Origin: Caulobacteraceae bacterium
GTDB taxonomy: Bacteria > Pseudomonadota > Alphaproteobacteria > Caulobacterales > Caulobacteraceae
Assembly: GCA_947475415.1 (NCBI GenBank)
Contig: CANJLH010000008.1
Coordinates: forward strand, 1 to 64,000
Direction of reading: 5' to 3'
DNA length: 64,000 nt
This document shows, in pieces, positions 46,286-55,300 of the stretch. Below the pieces are notes generated by a model, which worked only from the letters and a program-made list of their open reading frames with translations, searched no databases and was not told the origin of the DNA. Each line of letters opens with the position of its first letter. The stretch's first letter is position 1. The translations under genes were made by a program, and so were the position numbers.

Positions 46286-47908
46286 TCAACCCAGGCCGAC
46301 GCCCATCACCTGGATCCCGCGCCGCCGCTTCGGCTCCGGAGACTTACCCGCCGCCAGTTGGCAATCCTGTTGCAGGCTCTCATCGTCCACTTTCATGCAG
46401 CGTTTGAGGAAGACGTTCATCTCCTTCTTGCGCTTGGCCTGCCGAGCGATAGCGATCTTCAGCGCCAGGAATGGCTTTTCGTCGCCAAATCGGTCTTCAC
46501 CGGCTTTCGCGACGAGGAATCCGTTCAGTCCCTGGCCGGTTTCGTAGAACATCCGCACATGGTCGACATAGCCGTCGATCGTTTGATCCGTGCTGGCGTG
46601 GGCGCGGTTGAATAGGACGTCAGCGCCGGCGGTATCGCCTTGGTCACCCCTCAAGCGCCCCGCTTCGTTCAACACCAACGGGGAATCCTTAAACATCGTC
46701 GGGTCGGCTTTGGCGATTTCGGTCTCAGCGCCGGCTAGATCACCGTCGGCGCGCGCGGTCTTGGCGGCGCTGACCGCCGCGACGGCGATGCGGGCGTCGG
46801 TGAATTCCTGCGTGGCCCGCAGGTCGCTTATCCACGTGGTCGCCTCATCACGCAGGGCCAGATCGCGGTAGGCGGCGGCGGAATAGGCCCCCAAACCCCG
46901 TTTGCGGTCCTCCGGCGGACGATGCTCAGCACTCCCATCGGAATGTGTGGCCGCGCCCATGGCCATACGCCCCGCGCTGCCCACCAGACCACGTTTGAAC
47001 TCCTGCCGCGAACCGCCTGAATCCAACGCGGACTTTATCACGCTGTCGGTCGCGGTGCGGCCCATCTCCCGCTTAAGCCGCCCTTCCAGGCTCGCGCGAA
47101 GTTGCCGACGCCGCGCCTCGTCGGCCTGAATGGTGTCGAACACCCGGGCCGAGGCCGCCTCCGCGGCGAAGGGAACCTTCAGCGAAAGGTCGAAACCCAG
47201 CGCATCTGCTTCATCTTCCTCGCCCTGCGCCCAGGCGGGTTCGATCATGGCGTTATTGAAGAAATGCAATAGGTCGCTGGTCGCCTCTGCGCGCCGCCCA
47301 GCGGTCGTGGCGCGCCCCGCGAATACCGCCGCACCCTGTCGTCCGCCGCTTAGGTTACGTGCGCCGCCAGCCAGCGATGCCAGGACATAGAGTTGGCCCA
47401 GGCGGCCTGCGGTGTCGTGGCGGCGCTTCTTGGCCGCATCATTGGCGAAATGACCGAGCCGGACGTGAGACAGTTCATGCGCCAGTACGAAGGCCACTTC
47501 GTCATCGGACTGCGCGCGGTCCAGCAACCCGAAACCCACCACGATCGAGCCATCCGGCAGTGAATAGGCGCTGTAATAATCAACGCCCTGGATCAGCACC
47601 TGCAGGGGTGCGCCCTTGGGATAAGGCCAGCTGGCCTCAATGCGTTGCAGCAGCGCGGTGATCTTCGCCTCGGTCTGCGGCATACGCAGGCGCGCGGTCT
47701 GGTTGGCGCCCTGGTTGATCGCGTCGTCAACCAAGCCCCGGGCGCCCTGTCCGCCGGCCACATTGATCTTGCGCGCGGCGACCTGATCGATGAACGGTCC
47801 GCGCTTGCCCGACACCGCGTAGGCGGAACCGGCGAGGGCGACAGTCGGCTGCAGAGCAATCAGCGCCACACAAATGAGCCCTGTTAGTCGATGGGTCAGG
47901 TTCATCAT
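46286..47908 (-). CDS. Secreted M48-family metalloprotease with TPR-like C-terminal part
   Basis: 540 residues. The ATG at 47908 overlaps the stop of the preceding gene (ATGA). Signal peptide near residues 8-27. Zinc motif HELSH (144-148) with a downstream EEDEADALGFD supplying the third ligand. Helical, repeat-like C-terminal half (about 370-500) reminiscent of BepA/YfgC-type periplasmic proteases, which degrade misassembled outer-membrane proteins. The third member of a coupled operon with a CHASE2 protein. Confidence 0.82.
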   Translation of the reverse strand: MMNLTHRLTGLICVALIALQPTVALAGSAYAVSGKRGPFIDQVAARKINVAGGQGARGLVDDAINQGANQTARLRMPQTEAKITALLQRIEASWPYPKGAPLQVLIQGVDYYSAYSLPDGSIVVGFGLLDRAQSDDEVAFVLAHELSHVRLGHFANDAAKKRRHDTAGRLGQLYVLASLAGGARNLSGGRQGAAVFAGRATTAGRRAEATSDLLHFFNNAMIEPAWAQGEEDEADALGFDLSLKVPFAAEAASARVFDTIQADEARRRQLRASLEGRLKREMGRTATDSVIKSALDSGGSRQEFKRGLVGSAGRMAMGAATHSDGSAEHRPPEDRKRGLGAYSAAAYRDLALRDEATTWISDLRATQEFTDARIAVAAVSAAKTARADGDLAGAETEIAKADPTMFKDSPLVLNEAGRLRGDQGDTAGADVLFNRAHASTDQTIDGYVDHVRMFYETGQGLNGFLVAKAGEDRFGDEKPFLALKIAIARQAKRKKEMNVFLKRCMKVDDESLQQDCQLAAGKSPEPKRRRGIQVMGVGLG

Positions 47909-48282
47909 TTCGCCTTCTTGCAGTCGGCCGCGCCGCCCAGCCCCATATTTGCCGCAGCGTAGGCTGAACCCTTCGCGCGAACCGCCCCTTGGACTGGCGC
48001 GCAATCTACGGACTTGGCGCTGGTCTGAACGTCCAAACCGCGCAAGTACACCACCCGATCCTTCAAACGGACGCCGATGCTCCGCCCCGCGCCATAGCTC
48101 ACGATCGGCGCCGGCAGCTTCAACTGCGATGCCTTCAGGCGGCCGCTGGGCTGCCCCTTTTCATCGAAGGTGCTGAGTTCTGGACGAAGCACCTTGGTGA
48201 CCAGGCCCTGCGGTTCCGCGGCCGCCGCCGCGAACGCCGCCAGGGTGGTGACGAGGATCACACAGGCGTCAGATTTTCGCAT
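47905..48282 (-). CDS. Small secreted protein of the CHASE2-M48 operon
   Basis: 125 residues from the ATG at 48282, overlapping the end of the CHASE2 gene by 14 nt. Signal peptide MRKSDACVILVTTLAAFAAAAAE, then a compact beta-rich domain (LKLPAPIVSYGAGRSIGVRLKDRVVYLRGLDV) with Cys in SVDCAPVQG and near the end in ADCKKAK, which could form a disulfide. No family recognised. Its stop couples to the M48 protease start. Confidence 0.65.
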   Translation of the reverse strand: MRKSDACVILVTTLAAFAAAAAEPQGLVTKVLRPELSTFDEKGQPSGRLKASQLKLPAPIVSYGAGRSIGVRLKDRVVYLRGLDVQTSAKSVDCAPVQGAVRAKGSAYAAANMGLGGAADCKKAK

Positions 48283-49969
48283 CGGCGTCGGGGTCTTCTG
48301 GCGCGGGGAGCGGAGGCGGCGGGCGCGGCGGCAACAAACGGTCTTCCTCAAATTTCAGCGCCTGGACGGCGCGCCGCCAGTAGACCAGCAGCCGGCGCAC
48401 GATACGCGATTTTTCAAGTGAGCCAGAAATGTCCGCCGGCATGGTCTGGCGTGTCGCGTAGAATAGGAAACCCAGCGCTACGGTCGACAGGCCGATCCAA
48501 TTTATTGGTGATCGGTGCGCAAATGTGACGCCCAGCCACGTGGCCAGACCGACGACGGCGATAGATATCCCGAACAGCAGCACGTAGAGCGGGCCATAGA
48601 CCGCTGCGCGCAGCCTCGGCTCCACGCCGGCCTCGATCGCCCTGTCGAGGAGGCTGTTGCGCGCCATGACGCCCAAGACGCCACAGACCGTTAGAGCAAA
48701 CACCATCAGGCTTTTCAGCAGGTCTGAATCCACGAAGGCGCTCGCATTTCGCCTGTACTCCCGGCCATGCTCGATCAAATTGTCCAGCGCCATGGCGTGG
48801 TACTGCACCCCTGGGGTCTGGCCATGAACCGGTGAATCCACCCAATCGCCCGACGCCCGGAAATGGCCGCCGACCAACACCATCTTTCCTGCAAGCAACT
48901 CGGTGACATCGGCGGCATCGAGCCCTTGCCCGGCTACCAGCCGGTCGTATCCCAGGCTGAGCGCGTAGGGACACTCCTGCCGTGCGCCGGCGCTGGGCCC
49001 CCGGATGCCGGCCATCTGCTCGAACAAGCGCGTCCGCCATCCTCGGCCAGCATCATCCCGACAAGGCGCCGCCCGGCCGGTAACCGCCTGGGTCAGCCGC
49101 AGGTAATCCGGATCAGGTCGCGATCCCCAGGTCACGTCTAGAGGCGCGTCAAAGGCTTGGGCCAGGTCCGGCGCGGCGGGCGCCCTGCGTGAGCCCACGG
49201 CGGATGCGGCCCGCGCATGCAGCGCGCGGAACCCCGGTTCGCCACAGGCATCAGCCCGCCGCAGACAATAGGCCGCGTAGAGCGCCATGGCCGGCGATAC
49301 ATCGAAGCTATGCACCGCCAGCCGCGACGCCTTGCCGACCTCGAAGCCATAGTCGGTAATCAGCGGATAGGCCTCCTCTCCCACCAGGGCCGGCGCAAGC
49401 ACCGCCGCGCCATCCAGCGCCCTTTGCGCGTCGGTGAACAGGTCTAGGTCTGCCGGGGAGGGTTTGGCGAACACAATCGGTGTTCCACCCGCCGCGATGA
49501 TGCAGGCGATCTTGCTGAGCGGATCGGATATGCAATCCGCGCGGTCAGACCAGGCGCTCGCATGGGTCGCCTGAGCTATTCCAGCGACAAATTCGTCGAA
49601 ACCTTCGCCGGCGCCGCCCTGCCCCATGTAGACGAAGTCGACGAACATCGCCGCCGGAGGTTCGCCGCCCGCATGCAACAGATCATCCAGCATGGTCCAC
49701 TGTTGGGCGTAACCCGGCGGGAACCGGTTCCAACCGAATCCCTTGAGCGCCTCCACCGAACTTTCGTCGATATAGATCACACGGATCGCCCGCTGACCCT
49801 TTGCGTCACGGCCGTAGTCGGCGGCGGTGATACGCTGGTAGACCTGATCGGCCAGACGGTCCGATGCGCCCTCCAGTCCGAACAGATTGAGCTTGGCCAC
49901 CGCATAGGCCGAAATCGCCAGCATCAACCCGACCGCCGCAGCCTTTAAGATCCGGGTCCAGGAATTCAC
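48269..49969 (-). CDS. CHASE2-domain membrane protein without output domain
   Basis: 566 residues with a GTG start. One N-terminal membrane segment (10-26), a large extracytoplasmic CHASE2 domain (about 35-410), then three membrane segments (418-436, 458-480, 489-506) and a short Pro-rich cytoplasmic tail (PPRPPPPLPAPEDP). CHASE2 hallmarks are RVIYIDESSV, FVDFVYMG and LVGGHFRASGDWVDSP ... PGVQYHAMALDNLIEHG. CHASE2 normally precedes cyclase, kinase or GGDEF domains; none is present here. Ten Cys lie mostly in the sensor domain. Likely transmits a signal through a partner, possibly within this operon. Confidence 0.8.
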   Translation of the reverse strand: MNSWTRILKAAAVGLMLAISAYAVAKLNLFGLEGASDRLADQVYQRITAADYGRDAKGQRAIRVIYIDESSVEALKGFGWNRFPPGYAQQWTMLDDLLHAGGEPPAAMFVDFVYMGQGGAGEGFDEFVAGIAQATHASAWSDRADCISDPLSKIACIIAAGGTPIVFAKPSPADLDLFTDAQRALDGAAVLAPALVGEEAYPLITDYGFEVGKASRLAVHSFDVSPAMALYAAYCLRRADACGEPGFRALHARAASAVGSRRAPAAPDLAQAFDAPLDVTWGSRPDPDYLRLTQAVTGRAAPCRDDAGRGWRTRLFEQMAGIRGPSAGARQECPYALSLGYDRLVAGQGLDAADVTELLAGKMVLVGGHFRASGDWVDSPVHGQTPGVQYHAMALDNLIEHGREYRRNASAFVDSDLLKSLMVFALTVCGVLGVMARNSLLDRAIEAGVEPRLRAAVYGPLYVLLFGISIAVVGLATWLGVTFAHRSPINWIGLSTVALGFLFYATRQTMPADISGSLEKSRIVRRLLVYWRRAVQALKFEEDRLLPPRPPPPLPAPEDPDADAKI

Positions 49970-50018
49970 TTATCGACGAGCCCCATCCGTCGAAAGAACT
50001 GCGCGAAGCGTCCCGGCG

Positions 50019-50732
50019 TCAAGTGCCCCGCCGGCCCTTGAAGCCTGTCGCCACCAGGTAGAGTTCGGAACTTTCCGATCGGCTCGCCTTGGGCTTGACG
50101 TTTCGCACGCTGACGAAATGCTGTTTTAGCAGGGCGATCACGTCTGCGGTCTCGCCGCCCTGGAACGCCTTGGCCACGAAGGCGCCGCCTGGCCTCAGTA
50201 CCGACACCGCAAACCCCGCCCCCGCCTCGATCAGCGCCACAATGCGCAAGTGATCGGTCTTGCGATGCCCCACCGTGTTGGGAGCCATGTCCGAAAGCAC
50301 CACGTCGGGTGGTCCGCCCAGCAGCTCCATCAGCCTCGGCGCGCAGGCCGGATCGGTGAAGTCCATCTGCAGGATGCGAGCGGGCGGGATAGGCTCGACC
50401 GGCAACAGGTCGACGCCGGCCACTCTGCCGACCTTGCGTTCCAGCGCCACCTGCGTCCAGCCGCCAGGCGCCAGGCCAAGGTCGATCACCCGTGCGCCGG
50501 GCTTGAGCAGCCGGAACCTATCGTCGATCTCCGCCAGTTTAAATGCCGCCCGGGAACGATAGCCAAGGGCGCGGGCCTGAGCGGCGAAAGGGTCATTTAT
50601 CTGGCGCTCCAACCACGCCTGGGACGAGGCCGTCCTTAGCTTGGCGGTTTTCAACCGCGCCGGCGCCGCCCGGCCGGTTTCCAGGCCGCCTGTAGGCGGA
50701 CGCACCATGCGTTTGCGGGGCGGCTGGGTCAT
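50019..50732 (-). CDS. rlmE: 23S rRNA (U2552-2'-O) methyltransferase
   Basis: 237 residues from the ATG at 50732, coupled to the phosphatase gene by ATGA. SAM motif VIDLGLAPGGWTQV and the K-D-K-E tetrad (Lys in RSRAAFKLAEI, Asp in LSDMAPN, Lys in VAKAFQG, Glu in SSELYLV) identify RlmE (RrmJ/FtsJ). A basic N-terminal extension of about 50 residues is longer than in E. coli. Confidence 0.93.
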   Translation of the reverse strand: MTQPPRKRMVRPPTGGLETGRAAPARLKTAKLRTASSQAWLERQINDPFAAQARALGYRSRAAFKLAEIDDRFRLLKPGARVIDLGLAPGGWTQVALERKVGRVAGVDLLPVEPIPPARILQMDFTDPACAPRLMELLGGPPDVVLSDMAPNTVGHRKTDHLRIVALIEAGAGFAVSVLRPGGAFVAKAFQGGETADVIALLKQHFVSVRNVKPKASRSESSELYLVATGFKGRRGT

Positions 50733-51814
50733 GGTTCGGTCCGCCCGTCCCGAGGCCGGCGGCGGCGGCGGCCTCCACGCTCGGACATCAACGACAGAAG
50801 GATGCCTTCCCTCAGGCCCCGGTCGGCGACCCGCACCCGCGAACAAGGCCAAAGGTCCTGCACCGCCTGAAGGATCGCTGCGCCGGCCAGCACCAGATCG
50901 GCCCGGTCCGGCCCGATGCAAGGCTGCTGCGCCCGCTGGCTGGCCGACAGACGCAGCAGTCCATCGGCGGCGGCCTCGCAGTCCGCGCGCGTCATCCAGA
51001 TTCCGTCCACGCGGCTGCGGTCATAGCGCCGCAGGCCCAGATGCATCCCGGCCAGGCTGGTGATCGCCCCCGACGTCCCGACCAGATGCGCCCGATCCGC
51101 CTCGAAAATCGGCCGCAGGGGATCAGCCCGGCGGAAGGCGGCGATCTCGCCTTTCACATGTTCCACCATGGAGCGAAACCAGTCCTCTTTGCCCGTATCG
51201 CCTTCGGGAAACCGTTCGGCCAGTGTGACAACCCCAATGGGCACCGACAGCCAGGCCCGAATCGGCGCGGACGCCGGCTCGGCCCCGCCCGGCGGTGACT
51301 TGTCGGACAGATCCACCCAGGAAAGCTCCGTCGACCCACCGCCCACATCCACAACCAGGGCCGCATCCGCGCGGCGATCCAGCAAACCTAGGCACCCGGC
51401 CACCGACAGCTGCGCCTCCTCGTGCGGAGTGATCACCTGCAACCTTAGCCCGGTTTCCTTCGCCACCCGCTCAAGGAAGTCGATTCCGTTCTCCGCCGAG
51501 CGGCAGGCTTGGGTGGCGATGGCGCGCAGCCGCACCACCCGGCGGCGGCGGACCTTCTCGGCGCTGATCCGCAGCGCGCCCAACGCCCGTTCCATGGCCG
51601 CCTCAGACAGGCGTCCGGTCTGCGACATCCCCTCGCCCAGCCGCACGATGCGAGAAAACGCCTCCACCACGCGAAAACCTGACCCAGCGGGGGTCGCGAT
51701 CAGCAGCCTGCAATTGTTGGTGCCCAAATCCAGCGCCGCATAACAGGGCGGGCCGCCGGCCGATCGATCTCGTCCCTGCGCCGCGGCGCCGGGCGCGCGC
51801 GGCGCCTCTGTCAT
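50729..51814 (-). CDS. Exopolyphosphatase / pppGpp phosphatase (Ppx-GppA)
   Basis: 361 residues. ASKHA fold: ALDLGTNNCRLLI, IVRLGEGM, AIATQACRSAENG, VVDVGGGSTELSW and GTSGAITSLAGM. Removes terminal phosphate from polyphosphate or pppGpp. Shorter than Ppx of E. coli, as in alphaproteobacteria. First of the ppx-rlmE pair. Confidence 0.9.
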   Translation of the reverse strand: MTEAPRAPGAAAQGRDRSAGGPPCYAALDLGTNNCRLLIATPAGSGFRVVEAFSRIVRLGEGMSQTGRLSEAAMERALGALRISAEKVRRRRVVRLRAIATQACRSAENGIDFLERVAKETGLRLQVITPHEEAQLSVAGCLGLLDRRADAALVVDVGGGSTELSWVDLSDKSPPGGAEPASAPIRAWLSVPIGVVTLAERFPEGDTGKEDWFRSMVEHVKGEIAAFRRADPLRPIFEADRAHLVGTSGAITSLAGMHLGLRRYDRSRVDGIWMTRADCEAAADGLLRLSASQRAQQPCIGPDRADLVLAGAAILQAVQDLWPCSRVRVADRGLREGILLSLMSERGGRRRRRPRDGRTEP

Positions 51815-51924
51815 GGACCGGTGTCCGAATCCTACGCAGGCGCGCAGGTCGCACGCCTCATTTCGAGTCGACCTTACCCCGCCTGCTCGCCTATCGGAAG
51901 GCGCCCGCTTGCCCGGGCCGGCGC

Positions 51925-51937
51925 GAACGTTACGTTC
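51925..51937. promoter_or_regulatory. 13-nt palindrome upstream of hspQ
   Basis: GAACGT-T-ACGTTC, 38 nt before the hspQ start, in the 161-nt region between divergent ppx and hspQ. It could be an operator. A clear sigma-32 promoter is not visible. Confidence 0.3.
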
Positions 51938-51975
51938 ACCTTGTAGTCAGGAACTGGGGAGTAGATTCGCTCATC

Positions 51976-52368
51976 ATGGTCGAACGGCTCGTAAAGTCCG
52001 ATGTCGAACGCGCCGCGCCGCCCGCGATTTTTCCCGCGCGCCAGGTGATCCACGCCAAGTTCCACATCGGCCAACTGGTCCATCATCGGGTCTACGCCTT
52101 CCGAGGCGTGATCTTCGACGTGGACCCTCAGTTCAACAATTCCGAGGAATGGTGGGAATCCATCCCGGAGCATGTGCGCCCGCGCAAGGACCAGCCCTTC
52201 TACCACCTGCTCGCCGAGAACGAGGAGTCGAGCTACGTGGCCTATGTCTCCGAACAGAACCTGGTCCTAGACGACACTGGCCAGCCGGTGGGTCACCCAC
52301 AGGCGGCGCTGATCTTCGAATCCTTTGATGGGCGTGAGTACAAGCTGCGGCCTCGGATCAGCCATTAA
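51976..52368 (+). CDS. hspQ: Heat-shock protein HspQ (YccV-like)
   Basis: 130 residues if ATG 51976 is used. The HspQ domain begins at about residue 27 (AKFHIGQLVHHRVYAFRGVIFDVDP) with EEWWESIPEHVRPRKDQPFYHLLAENEESSYVAYVSEQNL. A ~26-residue N-terminal extension makes it longer than usual; the only other in-frame candidate is a GTG at 52045. HspQ binds hemimethylated DNA and acts as a Lon specificity factor in enterics. Convergent with tamB, 11-nt gap. Confidence 0.88.
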   Translation: MVERLVKSDVERAAPPAIFPARQVIHAKFHIGQLVHHRVYAFRGVIFDVDPQFNNSEEWWESIPEHVRPRKDQPFYHLLAENEESSYVAYVSEQNLVLDDTGQPVGHPQAALIFESFDGREYKLRPRISH

Positions 52369-52379
52369 GCCGCGGCCCC

Positions 52380-55300
52380 TCAATAGTCCCGCCGCCAACG
52401 CACCGCTAGGCGTGCATTGTTCTGGCTTCCCAACCGGGACAGTATCGACAGCCGCCGGCCCACGCGCCACTGCACCTCGGCTGAAGCGCCCTCGCGGCCA
52501 CCGCCGGTGATCTCCAGATAAACGTCTTCGGTGAGGTACTTTCCGCCTGAGACTGTCACGCCCGACTGATCGCCGCCGCCCAGCGCCAGCCGGTCCAGGC
52601 GGGCGAAAGCCTTCAAGTTGCCCATGACGTCGAATCCGCCGCCGCCGGCCAGCGCCGACAGGGCCGATGCCAGTTGCGCGGCCTCCAAAGGTGACAGTTG
52701 CGAAGCCGACCGACCGAACAGCACCTGTGAGAGCACCTCGTCATTGGGCAGCACCGGCGTCGAGGTGAGCGTGATCTCCGGGTCCGCCGCCGTGCCGCGG
52801 ATCTGCACCACCGCAGTAAGGGCCGGATCCTCTCTCTTCGCCGATAGGTCGAGGCGGATGTCCTCCAGCCGGGTTGAGAGATAGACCACGCCGCGGTCGT
52901 CAAACGTGAACCGCTTGCCGGCGAACTCATAGTCACCGCGCACCACTCTGGCCACGCCGCTCAACCGCGGCCGCGACGTCGTGCCCGCCACGCGCGCGTC
53001 CAGGGACATCTCCATGTCCAGCCCTCGCCCGCGGATAAACACCCGCCGCGGCGCCTTAAGCGTAACGTCCAGCGCCACCGCGCCGTTGGCCCGCGGCGCA
53101 GGCGCCAACGCCGATTTCAGGTCCGCCGGCTTGTTGCGTTCGACGACTTCCATCGCGACCACGCCGCTCGGAGTGCGAGTCTCGGCGGCGACTTCGGCGC
53201 GGTCGATGCCCAAGGCGCCGGATATCCGCACCTTGCCATCAGCGGCGCGGTCGATGGTGACCTGGCCGCTGGCCGCGGCGGTCGCCTGTTCATTGTCGAT
53301 CAGCCGAAAAGCTTTCAGATCCATGCGCAGGGACGAGACGCCGTTTCGGGCCAGACTGACACGGCCGGCTCCGGACATCATCCCGCCGCGGCCGTCCGAA
53401 CCGGACGCCTCGCGCACATCCACCGATCCGTTGAGAAAGGTCGCAGTCGCCTTCGCGTCAGTCAGGATCAGGCCTGTGGCGCCATCCTGGAATCGGGCGC
53501 CGCCAAGGCTCGCCTCGCCCTGGGCCAGCGGGTCGGCCAGGGTGCCGGAAAGCGAACCCTGGGCGCGGATCTGGCCCGACAAGCTGCGGTCGCCCCCCAC
53601 CAGCAGGTCCCACAGCGGCTTGACCTCGCCCTCGGCGAAGAACCGGCCGCTCATCGGTCTCACGCGGTTGATCGCAATCCGGAAAGGCCGCGCCGAGGAT
53701 TCCGCCGGCAGCACCAGGTTGGCGTTCGCCTGCAAGCCCATGGCGTTGGTCGCCTGAGCGTTGAGGCTGACGGTGTCTCCGGACAGCTTCGCCTTCAGGG
53801 TTCCGTCCAGACCGGTTTTCACATCAGTTCCACGTCCGCGGGCATTCTCAACACGCGCATCGAGCTCCCCGCTAAGCGGTCCGCCATGGCCCTGCACGGA
53901 GAAATTGGCGTCGATCTTGCCCGCAAGGTCCTGATCCAGCGTCTCCAGGCTCAGTCGGCCGATCTGGCCGCGAATGTCCGCCGCGCCATCGGCCAGGCGG
54001 GCGGTCAGGTCGATCCTCCCGCCGTCCGGGGCCGCCAGCCGCACCCGCGCGTCACGGTTTTCGCCATTGATGTGGATTATCGCCGGCTCGACGGTGCTCA
54101 GGCTACGACCGCGCGCCTGGCCGCTACCCTGAAATGACAGCGTGTAGTCCGGCGCGGCGTCCGTCAGAAGGCCCCCGCCGTCGAGCGACCAGGCGCCGCC
54201 GCGCGCCTCCCCCTCCAGCTGCGCCCGGTAGGGAAGTCGCGCCAGCGGCCCCTCTGCCGATATCCGGCCCGAGCGGATCGCCAGGCCGGCCCCCGTCATC
54301 AGCGCATCCTTGGCGGTCAGACTGACATCGGCCCGCGCACCGCCCGCTGCGTCGACGATCCGCACCGTCCCGGCGACCAACCCCTGGTCCAGCAACGCCC
54401 CTCTGCCTATGGCCAAATGCAGGTCGGCGGCCGACGGCGCGCGCCGCCGCAATGACAGCGCGCCACTAGCCTGCACGCCCGCCCCATCCACCGAAAGGTC
54501 CGTCAGGTCGACGCCGCCCGGTGTGAACCGGAACGCCGAACTGGCCCGCGCCGGTCCATAGGCGCTCTGCGCGGTCAGGCTGGCGACCCCATCGGTCCCG
54601 TCGGCCCGGTTCACAAAGGTCAAGGTCACGTGCGCATCCTTCAGCGGGAGCCTGGGCGCATCGATGGCGTCGAAATCGGCGATCAGGTCGGCCTTCGGCG
54701 CCATGACATCGCCGGTCACCGAACCGGAGCCGCGCGCCTGGCCGCTGATCTCTACCGAGCCGGCGCGGAATGGTCCCTTGGCGCTCCAGGCGAGCTTCAA
54801 CGCCAGCCGCCCGGCCGGTCCGACATCGCCCGTGGTCTCAACCCGTCCCATGGCGCCGGTAAGTTCAGAGCGGGCGTTCGCGACCACGCCCCGGTCCAGT
54901 ATGGCCGCGCCGACGAGTGTCGGTTGCGCCCCCAGCAACCGGTCCAACTCGGCCATGCCGGAGGCGAAGCGAGTGGCCTTTGCATCTACCGTGAAGCTCC
55001 AGGGCTGCTCGGCTCCCCCCTGTGACGCCGACCAGCTTGCCCGGACGAGGCCGCTTGCGTCCGGTCGCGCCGCGGCGAGGTTGGAAATCTCCGCCTGTCC
55101 CTTGAAGCTGAGGCCGCCCAAGAGGCCGCGATCGCCGCTCGCGCGCACCACAAGGCCCTTCCCCGTCACATCGACACGCCGCAACAGCACGCGGCCGTCC
55201 GCCAGCTGTGAGCCCTCCACCTGCGCCTTGGGCGCGGCCCCGAGCAGGGCCGCGACAAAGCCCTGTCCCGCACCGCCGGCGCCTGTCAGGTCCGCGCTGT

